This document shows positions 14,245 through 22,588 of a stretch of DNA of 64,000 nucleotides, piece after piece. This stretch comes from an uncultured Oscillospiraceae bacterium (GTDB lineage Bacteria; Bacillota; Clostridia; Oscillospirales; Oscillospiraceae). A model generated the notes under the pieces. That model was given only the letters and a program-made list of their open reading frames with translations, searched no databases and was not told the DNA's origin. Positions within the stretch are counted from its first letter, which is position 1. The number at the start of each line of letters is the position of its first letter. The translations under genes were made by a program, and so were the position numbers. The stretch is taken from positions 1-64,000 of the forward strand of contig CALWZP010000001.1 of assembly GCA_944386055.1 (NCBI GenBank). Reading direction: 5' to 3'.

Positions 14245-16680
14245 TCACATCAGCAGCAGGGCCGCATGGTACACCAGGAAGGACACCGCCCAGGCCCAGC
14301 CCAGCTGCCAGCCCACCGAGGCCAGGGTCCACTTCAGGCTGTTCATCTCCCGGTAGATGGTGGCCACCGCCGCCACGCAGGGGACATAGAGCAGCACGAA
14401 CACCAGGAAGGACAGGGCCGCCGCCGGGGTGGCGAAGGTGCCGGACAGGGCGCCCGCCACCACCGCCCCGCTGGCGGTGAGGGAGAAGCCGTAGAACAGG
14501 GACATGGAGGAGACCACCATCTCCTTGGCGATCAGGCCGGTGAGCAGCGCCACCGCCGCCTGCCAGGTGCCGAAGCCCAGGGGCGCGAACACCGGCGCGA
14601 TGGCGGAGCCGATCATCCCCAGCAGGCTGTCCGCCTCGTCCGCCGCCATGGTCAGGCCGGGGCCAAAGGACTGCAGGAACCACAGCACCACGCTCATGGC
14701 CAGGATCAGGGTGCCCGCCCGAACCAGGAAGCCCCGCACCTTTTCCCACACATGCAGGGCGATGTTCTTCAGGGTGGGCAGGCGGTAGGGCGGCAGCTCC
14801 AGCAGGAAGGGGGCGGGCTCCCCCCGGAAGGTGGCCTTCTTCAGGATGATCCCAGACAGGATGGCGCACACCAGCCCCAGCACATACAGGAAGAACACCA
14901 CCAGCCCCGCGTACTGTGGGAAGAAGGCGGCGGTGAGCAGGCCGTACACCGGCAGCCGGGCGGAGCAGGACATGAAGGGCACCAGCATGATGGTCATGCG
15001 CCGGTCCTTCTCATTCTCCATGGTGCGGGCGCCCATCACCGCGGGCACCGTGCAGCCAAAGCCCATGAGCATGGGGATGAAGGCCTTGCCGCTGAGGCCG
15101 AAGCGGCGCAGCAGCCGGTCCATGATGAAGGCCGCCCGGGCCATATAGCCCGAGTCCTCCAGGAAGGAAAGGAAGAGGAACAGCAGGGCGATCTGGGGCA
15201 GGAACACCAGCACGCCGCCCACACCGCCGATGATGCCGTCCACGATCAGGCTCTCCACCCAGGCGGGCACCGCCGCCGCGGCGAGCAGGGCCTGCACCCA
15301 GCCGGCGAACCAGCCGCCGATGAGCACCTCTACCCCGTCGGAGAGCATCTGCCCGGGTCCGAAGGTCACCGCGAACATGCACAGCATGGTCAGCAGAAAC
15401 ACCGGGATGGCCAATACCTTGTTGGTCACCACGCTGTCGATGCGGTCGGACAGGGTGGGCGTCCCCTCCCTCCGGCCCTTGGTCACCGTCCGCTCCACCA
15501 CCTGCTGGATAAAGCGGTAGCGGCTGTCGGCGATGAGGGTCTCCCGGTCTCCCAGGTCATAGGCGTCCTCGTACTCTTTCGCGATGGCGTCCACTCTGGC
15601 CTTGGTCCCCTCGTCCAGGCCCAGGGCCCTCTCCACCAGCTGATCCCCCTCCAGCAGCTTGATGGACGCCCAGTGGGCGGGGATGCCGGCGGCATAGGCC
15701 AGGTCGTGGATCTCCTCCCCCACCCGGTGGTGGATCATGTGGGTGAAGCCGTCGTACAGGTCGTCGGGCTCCATGGTGACCCCCACATGGATCTGCCGGT
15801 GGGCGATGCGCAGCAGCTCCTGGATGTTCACCCCCGTGCGGGCGGTGACGGGCACCACCGGGATGCCCAGCTGCCTGGACAGCCCCTCGATGTCGATGCG
15901 GTCCCCCTGCTTCTCCACCTCGTCCATGAAGTTCAGCGCCAGCACCATGGGGCGCTCCAGCTCCATGAGCTGCACCGTGAGGTAGAGGTTGCGCTCGATG
16001 TTGGTGGCGTCCACGATGTCGATGATGCAGTCGGGGTGCTCCTCCACGATAAAGTCCCGGGCCACGATCTCCTCCATGGAGTAGGGGGAGAGGGAGTAGA
16101 TCCCCGGCAGGTCCACGATGGTCACCGGGTGGCCGTCCACCTCGGCCCGGCCCTCCTTCTTCTCCACCGTCACCCCCGGCCAGTTGCCCACATACTGGTT
16201 GGAGCCGGTGAGGGCGTTGAACAGGGTGGTCTTGCCGCAGTTGGGGTTGCCCACCAGGGCCATCTTGATCTCCCGCTGGTCGTGGGTCTTATAGTCGGTG
16301 GACGGCCCGCCGTGGACCTTCTGCTCGTGGGCGTGATCCTGGGCCATGCGGCGCAGGGTTTCCTCATCGGGGATGTGCTGTACCATGGACTGCCGCCGGG
16401 GACATCGCGCCTTCTCCGCCTCATACTGCTCCGCGGACACCACGGCGATCTCCCCCGCGTCCGCCTGGCGCAGGGACAGCTCATACCGCCGCAGGTTCAC
16501 CTCGATGGGGTCCCCCAGGGGGGCCACCTTGCGCACCGTCACCTTGGTCCCGGGTGTGAGACCCATGTCCACCAGCCGGCGCTTCACCGGCCCGCTGTGG
16601 GCGCCCACCGAGGTAATGACGCCGCTCTCCCCGGGCTTCAAGTCCTTTAATGTCAGATTGGTCTTTGCGTTTTCTCTCAT
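14245..16680 (-). CDS. feoB: FeoA-FeoB fusion, ferrous iron transporter
   Basis: The 811-residue protein imports Fe(II). Residues about 5-85 are a FeoA SH3-like domain (LKPGESGVITSV, DMGLTPGTKV), fused to FeoB. The G domain begins with GNPNCGKTT at 144-152 and has DLPGIYSLSPYS; about ten membrane segments with two Gate domains follow from about 390. FeoA is usually a separate gene, and none is nearby. CAGGAG precedes the ATG. The Cys-rich partner follows directly. glpK ends 39 bp upstream on the same strand. Confidence 0.96.
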   Translation of the reverse strand: MRENAKTNLTLKDLKPGESGVITSVGAHSGPVKRRLVDMGLTPGTKVTVRKVAPLGDPIEVNLRRYELSLRQADAGEIAVVSAEQYEAEKARCPRRQSMVQHIPDEETLRRMAQDHAHEQKVHGGPSTDYKTHDQREIKMALVGNPNCGKTTLFNALTGSNQYVGNWPGVTVEKKEGRAEVDGHPVTIVDLPGIYSLSPYSMEEIVARDFIVEEHPDCIIDIVDATNIERNLYLTVQLMELERPMVLALNFMDEVEKQGDRIDIEGLSRQLGIPVVPVTARTGVNIQELLRIAHRQIHVGVTMEPDDLYDGFTHMIHHRVGEEIHDLAYAAGIPAHWASIKLLEGDQLVERALGLDEGTKARVDAIAKEYEDAYDLGDRETLIADSRYRFIQQVVERTVTKGRREGTPTLSDRIDSVVTNKVLAIPVFLLTMLCMFAVTFGPGQMLSDGVEVLIGGWFAGWVQALLAAAAVPAWVESLIVDGIIGGVGGVLVFLPQIALLFLFLSFLEDSGYMARAAFIMDRLLRRFGLSGKAFIPMLMGFGCTVPAVMGARTMENEKDRRMTIMLVPFMSCSARLPVYGLLTAAFFPQYAGLVVFFLYVLGLVCAILSGIILKKATFRGEPAPFLLELPPYRLPTLKNIALHVWEKVRGFLVRAGTLILAMSVVLWFLQSFGPGLTMAADEADSLLGMIGSAIAPVFAPLGFGTWQAAVALLTGLIAKEMVVSSMSLFYGFSLTASGAVVAGALSGTFATPAAALSFLVFVLLYVPCVAAVATIYREMNSLKWTLASVGWQLGWAWAVSFLVYHAALLLM

Positions 16681-16719
16681 CTGTGTTCTGCTCCTGTTGC
16701 TTGATCTTCCGGTTCGGGC

Positions 16720-18207
16720 TCACTCCGCCCAGTGCAGGCTGCGGCCCACCGCCTTGTGCCAGCCGGCCAGCAGCTTCTCCCGCCGGGCGGCCTCCATGTC
16801 CGGGGCGAAGGTCCGGTCGCAGCTCCACAGCCGGCATATCTCGTCGGTGTCCTTCCACACCCCCACCGCCAGGCCGGCCAGATAGGCCGCTCCCAGGGCG
16901 GTGGTCTCCCGGATCATGGGCCGGCGGACGGTGCGGTCCAGAATGTCCGCCTGGAACTGCATGAGGAATCCGTCCCGGCTGGCCCCGCCGTCCACCTTCA
17001 GCTCTTTCATGGGCACGCCGGTGTCCTTCTCCATGGCCTCCACCAGGTCGGCCACCTGATAGGCGATGGACTCCTGGGCCGCCCGGATCAGGTGTTCCCG
17101 CCCGGTGCCCCGGGTGATGCCCACGATGGCCCCCCGGGCATACATATCCCAATAGGGGGCCCCCAGCCCGGTGAAGGCGGGGACGATGTACACCCCGCCG
17201 GTGTCGGGGACCTTCTGGGCGTAGTACTCCGCGTCCCGGCTCTCACTGATGAAGCGCATCTCGTCCCGGAGCCACTGGATCACCGCGCCGCCCACGAACA
17301 CCGAGCCCTCCAGGGCGTACTGCACCCGCTCCCCCACACCGGCGGCCACGGTGGTGAGCAGGCCGTTTTTGCTGCGGCACAGCTCCTCCCCCGTGTTCAT
17401 CAGCAGGAAGCACCCGGTGCCATAGGTATTTTTGGCCTCCCCCGCCTGGAAGCAGCCCTGGCCGAACAGGGCCGCCTGCTGGTCCCCGGCGATGCCGGCG
17501 ATGGGGATCTCCCTCCCCTCCAGGTTCACGGTGCCGTACACCTGGCTGGAGGTGCACACCCGGGGCAGCATGGCCCGGGGAATGTTCAGCGCCCGGAGCA
17601 ACTCCTCGTCCCAGTCCAGGGTGCGGATGTTATAGATCATGGTGCGGGAGGCGTTGGTGCGGTCGGTGACATGGGCCGCCCCGCCGGTGAGCTTCCACAC
17701 CAGCCAGCTGTCCACCGTCCCGAACAGCAGCCGTCCCTCCTCCGCCAGGCGCTGGCCGTCCTCCACATGGTCCAGGATCCACCGGATCTTGGTTCCGGAA
17801 AAATAGGCGTCGGGGATCAGGCCGGTGGCCTGACGGATGTGCTCCTCCAGTCCGTCCGCCGTCAAGCGGGCCACGATGTCCGCCGTGCGGCGGCACTGCC
17901 ATACGATGGCGTTATACACCGGCCTGCCGGTCTCCCGATCCCACACCACGGTGGTCTCCCGCTGGTTGGTGATGCCGATGGCGGCGATGTCCCGCACCGA
18001 CACGCCGCTCTTGGCGATGACCTCGGTCATCACGCTGTACTGGGAGGAGTAAATCGCCATGGGGTCATGCTCCACCCAGCCCTGCCGGGGATAAATCTGT
18101 TCAAACTCCCGCTGGGCGATATCCACGATATTCTGTTCGGCATCGAACAGGATCGCCCGGGAACTGGTGGTCCCCTGGTCCAGAGCCAGGATATAAGGTC
18201 CGCTCAT
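16720..18207 (-). CDS. glpK: Glycerol kinase
   Basis: GlpK phosphorylates glycerol to glycerol-3-phosphate. The 495-residue FGGY-family protein begins [17 protein letters not shown] and keeps the glycerol-site residues in [11 protein letters not shown], the motif [13 protein letters not shown], and the C-terminal signature [25 protein letters not shown] precedes the ATG. No glycerol facilitator or glycerol-3-phosphate dehydrogenase lies beside it; it is upstream of feoB on the same strand. Confidence 0.97.
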   Translation of the reverse strand: MSGPYILALDQGTTSSRAILFDAEQNIVDIAQREFEQIYPRQGWVEHDPMAIYSSQYSVMTEVIAKSGVSVRDIAAIGITNQRETTVVWDRETGRPVYNAIVWQCRRTADIVARLTADGLEEHIRQATGLIPDAYFSGTKIRWILDHVEDGQRLAEEGRLLFGTVDSWLVWKLTGGAAHVTDRTNASRTMIYNIRTLDWDEELLRALNIPRAMLPRVCTSSQVYGTVNLEGREIPIAGIAGDQQAALFGQGCFQAGEAKNTYGTGCFLLMNTGEELCRSKNGLLTTVAAGVGERVQYALEGSVFVGGAVIQWLRDEMRFISESRDAEYYAQKVPDTGGVYIVPAFTGLGAPYWDMYARGAIVGITRGTGREHLIRAAQESIAYQVADLVEAMEKDTGVPMKELKVDGGASRDGFLMQFQADILDRTVRRPMIRETTALGAAYLAGLAVGVWKDTDEICRLWSCDRTFAPDMEAARREKLLAGWHKAVGRSLHWAE

Positions 18208-18330
18208 CTCTGCCGCCTCCCCGCTGATTTGCTGTTTCGGACAGTACTTGAGTTCATTTTACTACATCCCGACGCAAAAAACAGCACCAGCCGGCCGATT
18301 TTTTCATTTTTTCTCCTCCTCCCCCTCCCG

Positions 18331-18359
18331 CACCCCCCTCTCCCCTCCTGCATAGGATG
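18331..18359 (+). promoter_or_regulatory. Sigma-K-like (mother-cell) promoter of the collagen-like gene
   Basis: CACC at 18331-18334 matches the sigma-K -35 core (mACm). Sixteen bp later comes CATAGGATG (18351-18359), which fits CATAnnnTA except for the last base. CATAGGATGA recurs before the gene at 25379. A 10-bp stem CCCCGGCGGG/CCCGCCGGGG lies at 18383-18408, between promoter and ribosome site. Assignment rests on consensus match and the nature of the gene. Confidence 0.5.
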
Positions 18360-18427
18360 AAATGCAGCATCAGACCCACTCTCCCCGGCGGGGTCTGTCC
18401 CGCCGGGGTTTCAAGAAGGAGAATGTT

Positions 18428-18762
18428 ATGCATCGTTATCAATGTTGCAATTCCGGATCCAATTCCAACTCCACTTCTTCCTCGGCCAGTTCCGCACGCA
18501 GCGATCTGGCCAACGCGCCCACCTGCATCTACCGGCCCATGCCCGGCTGCATGCCCATCTGCCCGCCCCCCTATCCGTCCCCCTGCCCGTCCATGACGGG
18601 CCCCACGGGGCCCCAGGGGATCCCCGGGCCTGACGGCGCCACGGGTCCCACAGGGCCGCAGGGCATCCCAGGTCCGGCCGGACCCACCGGACCCACCGGG
18701 GCCACCGGACCGGCCGGACCGGCCGGCGCCGCCGGAGCGGTTGGCCCCACGGGACCCACCGG
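18428..18762 (+). CDS. Collagen-like (BclA-type) spore-surface protein, N-terminal part, interrupted
   Basis: AAGGAG lies 7 bp before the ATG. The N-terminus is Cys-, Ser- and Asn-rich ([14 protein letters not shown]), then a Pro/Cys linker, then Gly-X-Y repeats ([19 protein letters not shown] and so on), typical of exosporium or spore-coat glycoproteins. At 18763 the collagen pattern stops and the frame runs on meaninglessly to 19180 inside an integrated element. The missing part continues at 22589-23499 in the same frame. Precise joining at CCACCGG gives 413 codons including stop. Confidence 0.85.
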
Positions 18763-18806
18763 GACATTCCGCTTGAGACAAATTTACCCGTCGGGCAAAA
18801 TTTTTC

Positions 18807-18837
18807 TTGACTTGGAGTACACTCCAAAGAGTATACT
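18807..18837 (+). promoter_or_regulatory. MerR-type promoter of the ECF/aldo-keto reductase operon
   Basis: TTGACT (18807-18812) and TATACT (18832-18837) are separated by 19 bp, the overlong spacing of MerR-activated promoters. The spacer carries the dyad TTGGAGT-AC-ACTCCAA (18812-18827), the usual MerR operator layout. I find no merR gene in the window, so the activator would act from elsewhere. Confidence 0.8.
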
Positions 18838-18914
18838 GAACTGCGTTCTCCCCCGCCCCCACAGTGCGGGAGAGAACATGTCTGAGACAAATCCACACAA
18901 AGGAGACCTGATCC

Positions 18915-19520
18915 ATGTCCTCATCTTCCACCCGGAAGCAGAAGCTGGTCACGCTGGTGCTGGCCGCCATGTTCCTGGCCATCGGCATCGTGCTGCCCTT
19001 CTTCACCGGCCAGATCCCCCAGATCGGCAGCATGCTGCTGCCCATGCACATCCCCGTGCTGCTGTGCGGGCTGATCTGCGGCTGGCGGTACGGCGCCCTG
19101 GTGGGCTTCGTCCTGCCCCTGGTGCGTTCCCTCTGGCTTGGGATGCCCCCCTTTTTCACCGCCATTGCCATGGCCTTTGAGCTGGCGGCCTACGGCGGCA
19201 TCGTGGGGGCGCTGTATGCCCGCTCCCGCTGGAAATGCATTGTGGCCCTGTACCGCTGCCTGCTCATCGCCATGGTGGGCGGCCGTCTGGTGTGGGGCGC
19301 GGTGCGGCTGATGCTCACCGGCGTCACCGGCGACGCCTTCACCTGGCAGCTGTTCCTCAGCGGCGCCCTGTTCACCGCCATCCCCGGCATCCTGCTGCAG
19401 CTGGCGGTGATCCCCGCCATCATGGTGGCGCTGGACCGCACCGGCCTTGTGACCTTCTCCCGCCGGCATTCCAAGGCCCCCGCCGTGGCCTCCGTCCACA
19501 CCGATTTGAAAGGAGACTGA
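18915..19520 (+). CDS. ECF transporter S component (substrate-binding membrane subunit)
   Basis: The 201-residue protein has about six hydrophobic segments (for example [17 protein letters not shown]) and the ECF S-component hallmark around [18 protein letters not shown], where the substrate pocket forms. S components bind vitamins or metals and share a common energising module, which is not encoded here. AAGGAGA lies upstream of the ATG. It is followed after 5 bp by the aldo/keto reductase, so the two form an operon under the MerR-type promoter. The substrate cannot be assigned. Confidence 0.9.
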   Translation: MSSSSTRKQKLVTLVLAAMFLAIGIVLPFFTGQIPQIGSMLLPMHIPVLLCGLICGWRYGALVGFVLPLVRSLWLGMPPFFTAIAMAFELAAYGGIVGALYARSRWKCIVALYRCLLIAMVGGRLVWGAVRLMLTGVTGDAFTWQLFLSGALFTAIPGILLQLAVIPAIMVALDRTGLVTFSRRHSKAPAVASVHTDLKGD

Positions 19521-19525
19521 TTTTC

Positions 19526-20656
19526 ATGATCTACAAAGAGTTTCAGGGGCTGAAGCTCTCCGCCCTGGGCATGGGCTGTATGCGCCTGCCCGTCCTCGAC
19601 GGGGACGACGCCCGCATCGACGAGTCCGCCGCCGCCGAGATGGTGGATCTGGCCATGGCCTCCGGCGTCAACTACTATGACACCGCCTGGGGCTATCACG
19701 ACGGCAATTCCGAGCTGGTTCTGGGCCGCGCCCTGGCCAAGTATCCCCGGGAGAGCTTCTATCTGGCGGACAAGTTCCCCGGCTATGACCTGTCCAATAT
19801 GGACAAGGTGGAGGAGATCTTTGAGAAGCAGCTGGAAAAATGCCAGGTGGACCACTTTGACTTCTATCTCTTCCACAATGTGTGCGAGATGAACATCGAC
19901 GCCTATCTGGATCCCAAATACGGCATCTATGACTACCTGATGGAACAGAAGAAAAACGGCCGCATCCGTCACCTGGGCTTCTCCTGCCACGGCGCCCTGC
20001 CCGTGCTCCGGCGCTTTCTGGAGGCCTACGGCAGGGACATGGAGTTCTGTCAGCTGCAGGTGAACTACATCGACTGGGCCTTCCAGGATGACAAGGAAAA
20101 GGTCGCGCTGCTGGAGCAGTATCACATCCCCGTCTGGGTGATGGAGCCCCTGCGGGGCGGGCGGCTGGCCCGGCTCAGTGAGGCGGAGGCCGCCCCGCTG
20201 AAGGAGATGCGCCCCGACGAGACCATTCCCGCCTGGGCCTTCCGCTTTCTGCAGAGCCTGCCCCAGGTGGTGGTGACCCTGTCCGGCATGTCCGACCTGG
20301 AGCAGATGAAGGCCAACCTGGCCACCTTCGAGACCGAGCGGCCGCTCGCTGAAACGGAGATGGACAGGCTGCTCCAGCTGGCCGGCGGCATGGTCAGCGA
20401 GAGCGCCCTGCCCTGCACCGCCTGTCACTACTGCACCTCCCACTGTCCCCAGGGGCTGGACATCCCCGGCCTGCTGGCCCTGTACAATGAGCACGCCTTC
20501 ACCGGCGGCGGCTTTATCGCCCCCATGGCGCTCTCCGCCCTGCCCCAGGACAAGTGGCCCAGCGCCTGTATCGGCTGCGGCAGCTGCGAGGCGGTCTGTC
20601 CCCAGCAGCTGAAGATCGCCGACGCCATGGCGGCCTTCTCCAAAATGCTCGGCTGA
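19526..20656 (+). CDS. Aldo/keto reductase with C-terminal ferredoxin-type [4Fe-4S] domain
   Basis: The 376-residue protein has the TIM-barrel aldo/keto reductase catalytic tetrad Asp52, Tyr57, Lys83 and His117, followed from about residue 295 by two cysteine clusters, CTACHYCTSHCPQ and CIGCGSCEAVCPQ, that would hold iron-sulfur centres. This fused form is common in anaerobic Firmicutes. AAGGAG precedes the ATG. MerR-family regulators often control such reductases, consistent with the promoter at 18807. The substrate is unknown. Confidence 0.93.
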   Translation: MIYKEFQGLKLSALGMGCMRLPVLDGDDARIDESAAAEMVDLAMASGVNYYDTAWGYHDGNSELVLGRALAKYPRESFYLADKFPGYDLSNMDKVEEIFEKQLEKCQVDHFDFYLFHNVCEMNIDAYLDPKYGIYDYLMEQKKNGRIRHLGFSCHGALPVLRRFLEAYGRDMEFCQLQVNYIDWAFQDDKEKVALLEQYHIPVWVMEPLRGGRLARLSEAEAAPLKEMRPDETIPAWAFRFLQSLPQVVVTLSGMSDLEQMKANLATFETERPLAETEMDRLLQLAGGMVSESALPCTACHYCTSHCPQGLDIPGLLALYNEHAFTGGGFIAPMALSALPQDKWPSACIGCGSCEAVCPQQLKIADAMAAFSKMLG

Positions 20657-20683
20657 CCTTCTCCTTCTCCTGTTCCCTCTCTT

Positions 20684-20717
20684 CGGCGGCATCGCTTTGG
20701 CGGTGCCGCCGTTTTTT
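20684..20717 (+). terminator. Intrinsic terminator after the aldo/keto reductase gene
   Basis: A 12-bp stem (CGGCGGCATCGC pairing with GCGGTGCCGCCG, loop TTTG) is followed by six T (20712-20717). It separates the cargo operon from the recombinase operon. Confidence 0.92.
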
Positions 20718-20725
20718 CTGCGGAC

Positions 20726-20753
20726 ATATCCCCCCACAGACCTGCATAGGGGT
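20726..20753 (+). promoter_or_regulatory. Sigma-E-like (early mother-cell) promoter of the recombinase operon
   Basis: ATA (20726-20728) and CATAGGGGT (20745-20753) are separated by 16 bp, the sigma-E geometry (ATA, 16 bp, CATAnnnT). It follows directly after a terminator and lies 30 bp before the 57-aa gene, so a promoter is needed here. The match is partial; no better sigma-A promoter is visible in this gap. Confidence 0.45.
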
Positions 20754-20785
20754 ACAGGGAAGCCATCGAAACGGAGGGAGCAGAC

Positions 20786-20959
20786 ATGACAGATACACAC
20801 AGGCAGAACACGGCGGGCGGAGGCGGCGATGCGCCGCCTCGCCTCACCTTTGACCCCGGCGGCCCCACGCTGAAGCAGGCGTTGACCCGCTGTCTGCTGG
20901 CGCTGCGGGACGGTGCGGCCGCGCCCCATCCCGCCGGCCGGAAGGAGAAGGCCCCTTGA
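20786..20959 (+). CDS. 57-aa protein coupled to the recombinase; candidate directionality factor
   Basis: GGAGGGAG lies 6 bp before the ATG. The protein (start MTDTHRQNTAGGGG, core TFDPGGPTLKQALTRC) has a Gly-rich N-terminus, one probable helix and a basic tail. I recognise no family. Its stop overlaps the TTG start of the recombinase, so the two are made together. SprB, the excision factor of the SP-beta/spsM system, is also about 58 residues and encoded with its recombinase; the parallel is positional only. Confidence 0.72.
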   Translation: MTDTHRQNTAGGGGDAPPRLTFDPGGPTLKQALTRCLLALRDGAAAPHPAGRKEKAP

Positions 20960-22560
20960 CCCCCGCCGCGGCGGCCTCCTCCTCTCTCTGGCATGTGGCC
21001 CTTTACATCCGCCTGTCCCGGGAGGACGGCAACGACGAAAGCCTCAGCGTCACCAACCAGCGCAAGATCCTGCACGAGTATCTGGAGCATAGCTTTTCCG
21101 AGCCTTATCTCCTGGTAGGAGAGTACATCGACGACGGCGCCACGGGAACCGACGACGAGCGGCCCGGCTTTCAGCTCCTGCTCTCCGACATCCGCCGGGG
21201 CGCGGTGGACTGCGTGATGTGCAAGACCCTGTCCCGGGCCTTCCGCAACTACGCCGACCAGGGCTATTTTCTGGAGGAGTTCTTCCCCCGCCACCGCACC
21301 CGGTTCATCGCCTTGAGCGGTCCCCGGGTGGACAGCTTTCTGGATCCGGATGCGGTAAACGGGTATGAGATCCCCATCAGCGGGATCATCAACGACCGGT
21401 ATGCCGGGCGCACCTCCCTGGATGTGCGCCGCACCCTGGACACCAAGCGCCGGCGGGGAGAGTTCATCGGGGCCTTTGCCCCCTACGGCTATCAGAAGGA
21501 CCCGGCGGACCACAGCCGGCTGGCGGAAGATCCCTCTGCCGCCCGGGTGGTCCGGGACATCTTCCACTGGTATGTCCATGAGGGGCTGAGCAAGCAGGGT
21601 ATCGCCCGCCGGCTGAACCAGCTGGGCGTGCCCAACCCCGCCCACTACAAGCGGCGGTGCGGCCTGCGCTATTTCCATCCCCACGCCGGGGAGAACGACG
21701 GGCTGTGGTCCCCCAGAACGGTGTCCTATATTCTGGACAACCCGGTGTACGCCGGCGACCTGGTGCAGGGGCGGCAGCGGGTGGTGAGCTATAAGGTCCA
21801 CGACCGGGTGTCCGTTCCGCCGTCGGAGTGGTTCGTGGTCCCGGACGCCCACCCGCCGCTGGTCTCCCGGGCGCTGTTTGCGCTGGCCCGGGAACGCGCC
21901 GCCCGCACAGTCCGGGCCGCTCCAGGCGCCGACAGCGTCCATCTCTTTGCCGGGGCGCTGTTCTGTGCCGGCTGCGGCAAGGCCATGGGGCTGAAGTCCG
22001 TCCAGGGAGGACGGTACCGCTACTATGTCTGCCGGACCCACCGGGAAAAGGGAGGCTGCAGTTCCCGGCATCTCCGCGCCGACGCGGTGGAACAGGCGGT
22101 GCTGGACGCCATCCGCTCCCAGATCGCACGGCTCCCCGAAACGGAGATCGCCGCGGTGGCGGAAGCTGTCCGGGCCGCGCCCTGCCGTCGGGACGGACCT
22201 GCTGGGCGGGAGACGCTGCGGCGGGAGAACGCCCGACAGGCCACGCGGCTGCAGAGCGCACTGGATGGACTCTATCTGGACTGGCGGCAGGGCCTGCTGA
22301 CCCAGGAGGATTTTTCCCGCCTCAGAAGGCGGTTGGAGGGACAGCTGGACCGTCTGCGCGCGGCCTCCATCCCACCGGAGACGGAGGCCTCATGTTCCCC
22401 CGCTGTGGAGGATTTTCTCACCCAGGGCAATTTCCTCCGGCTGGAGCGGGGCGTGGTAGCCGAGCTGATCGACCGGATCCTGGTGGAGGAGGACGGCGGA
22501 CTGGAGATCCGCTTCCGCTTTGCCGACCCCGGCGCTCTTTCTTCGGACGGTTCCTGTTAA
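20956..22560 (+). CDS. Large serine recombinase
   Basis: The 534-residue protein has the resolvase-type catalytic domain with the nucleophile Ser21 in YIRLSRED, a Recombinase domain (about 190-300, with QGIARRLNQLGVPNP and ILDNPVYAGDLVQG), a zinc ribbon (LFCAGCGKAM with CRTHREKGGC) and a C-terminal coiled region. It starts with TTG, with AAGGAGAAGG 8 bp upstream; the frame has no better ATG. These enzymes integrate and, with a directionality factor, excise DNA. It ends 28 bp from the right junction with the collagen gene. Confidence 0.95.
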   Translation: MTPAAAASSSLWHVALYIRLSREDGNDESLSVTNQRKILHEYLEHSFSEPYLLVGEYIDDGATGTDDERPGFQLLLSDIRRGAVDCVMCKTLSRAFRNYADQGYFLEEFFPRHRTRFIALSGPRVDSFLDPDAVNGYEIPISGIINDRYAGRTSLDVRRTLDTKRRRGEFIGAFAPYGYQKDPADHSRLAEDPSAARVVRDIFHWYVHEGLSKQGIARRLNQLGVPNPAHYKRRCGLRYFHPHAGENDGLWSPRTVSYILDNPVYAGDLVQGRQRVVSYKVHDRVSVPPSEWFVVPDAHPPLVSRALFALARERAARTVRAAPGADSVHLFAGALFCAGCGKAMGLKSVQGGRYRYYVCRTHREKGGCSSRHLRADAVEQAVLDAIRSQIARLPETEIAAVAEAVRAAPCRRDGPAGRETLRRENARQATRLQSALDGLYLDWRQGLLTQEDFSRLRRRLEGQLDRLRAASIPPETEASCSPAVEDFLTQGNFLRLERGVVAELIDRILVEEDGGLEIRFRFADPGALSSDGSC

Positions 22561-22588
22561 AATTCCATTTTCCCATGCGGGCATGCGG

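Larger units (their letters stand above)
18763..22588 (+). mobile_element. Intervening element with serine recombinase, splitting a collagen-like gene
   Basis: The element of about 3.83 kb lies between CCACCGG at 18756-18762 and CCACCGG at 22589-22595 (a second CCCACCGG at 22597 makes the exact crossover ambiguous by 9 bp). It carries a MerR-type promoter, an ECF S component, an aldo/keto reductase, a terminator, a sigma-E-like promoter, a 57-aa gene and a large serine recombinase that ends 28 bp before the right junction, the usual place for an integrase next to its att site. Both host halves are intact and in frame, pointing to site-specific recombination. Whether it is excised during sporulation is inference. 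Confidence 0.8.

Noticed and set aside
18428-19180. One long collagen-transporter fusion frame
   Set aside because: After 18763 the frame loses all protein-like features and overlaps the ECF gene in another frame; it is run-on across the insertion.
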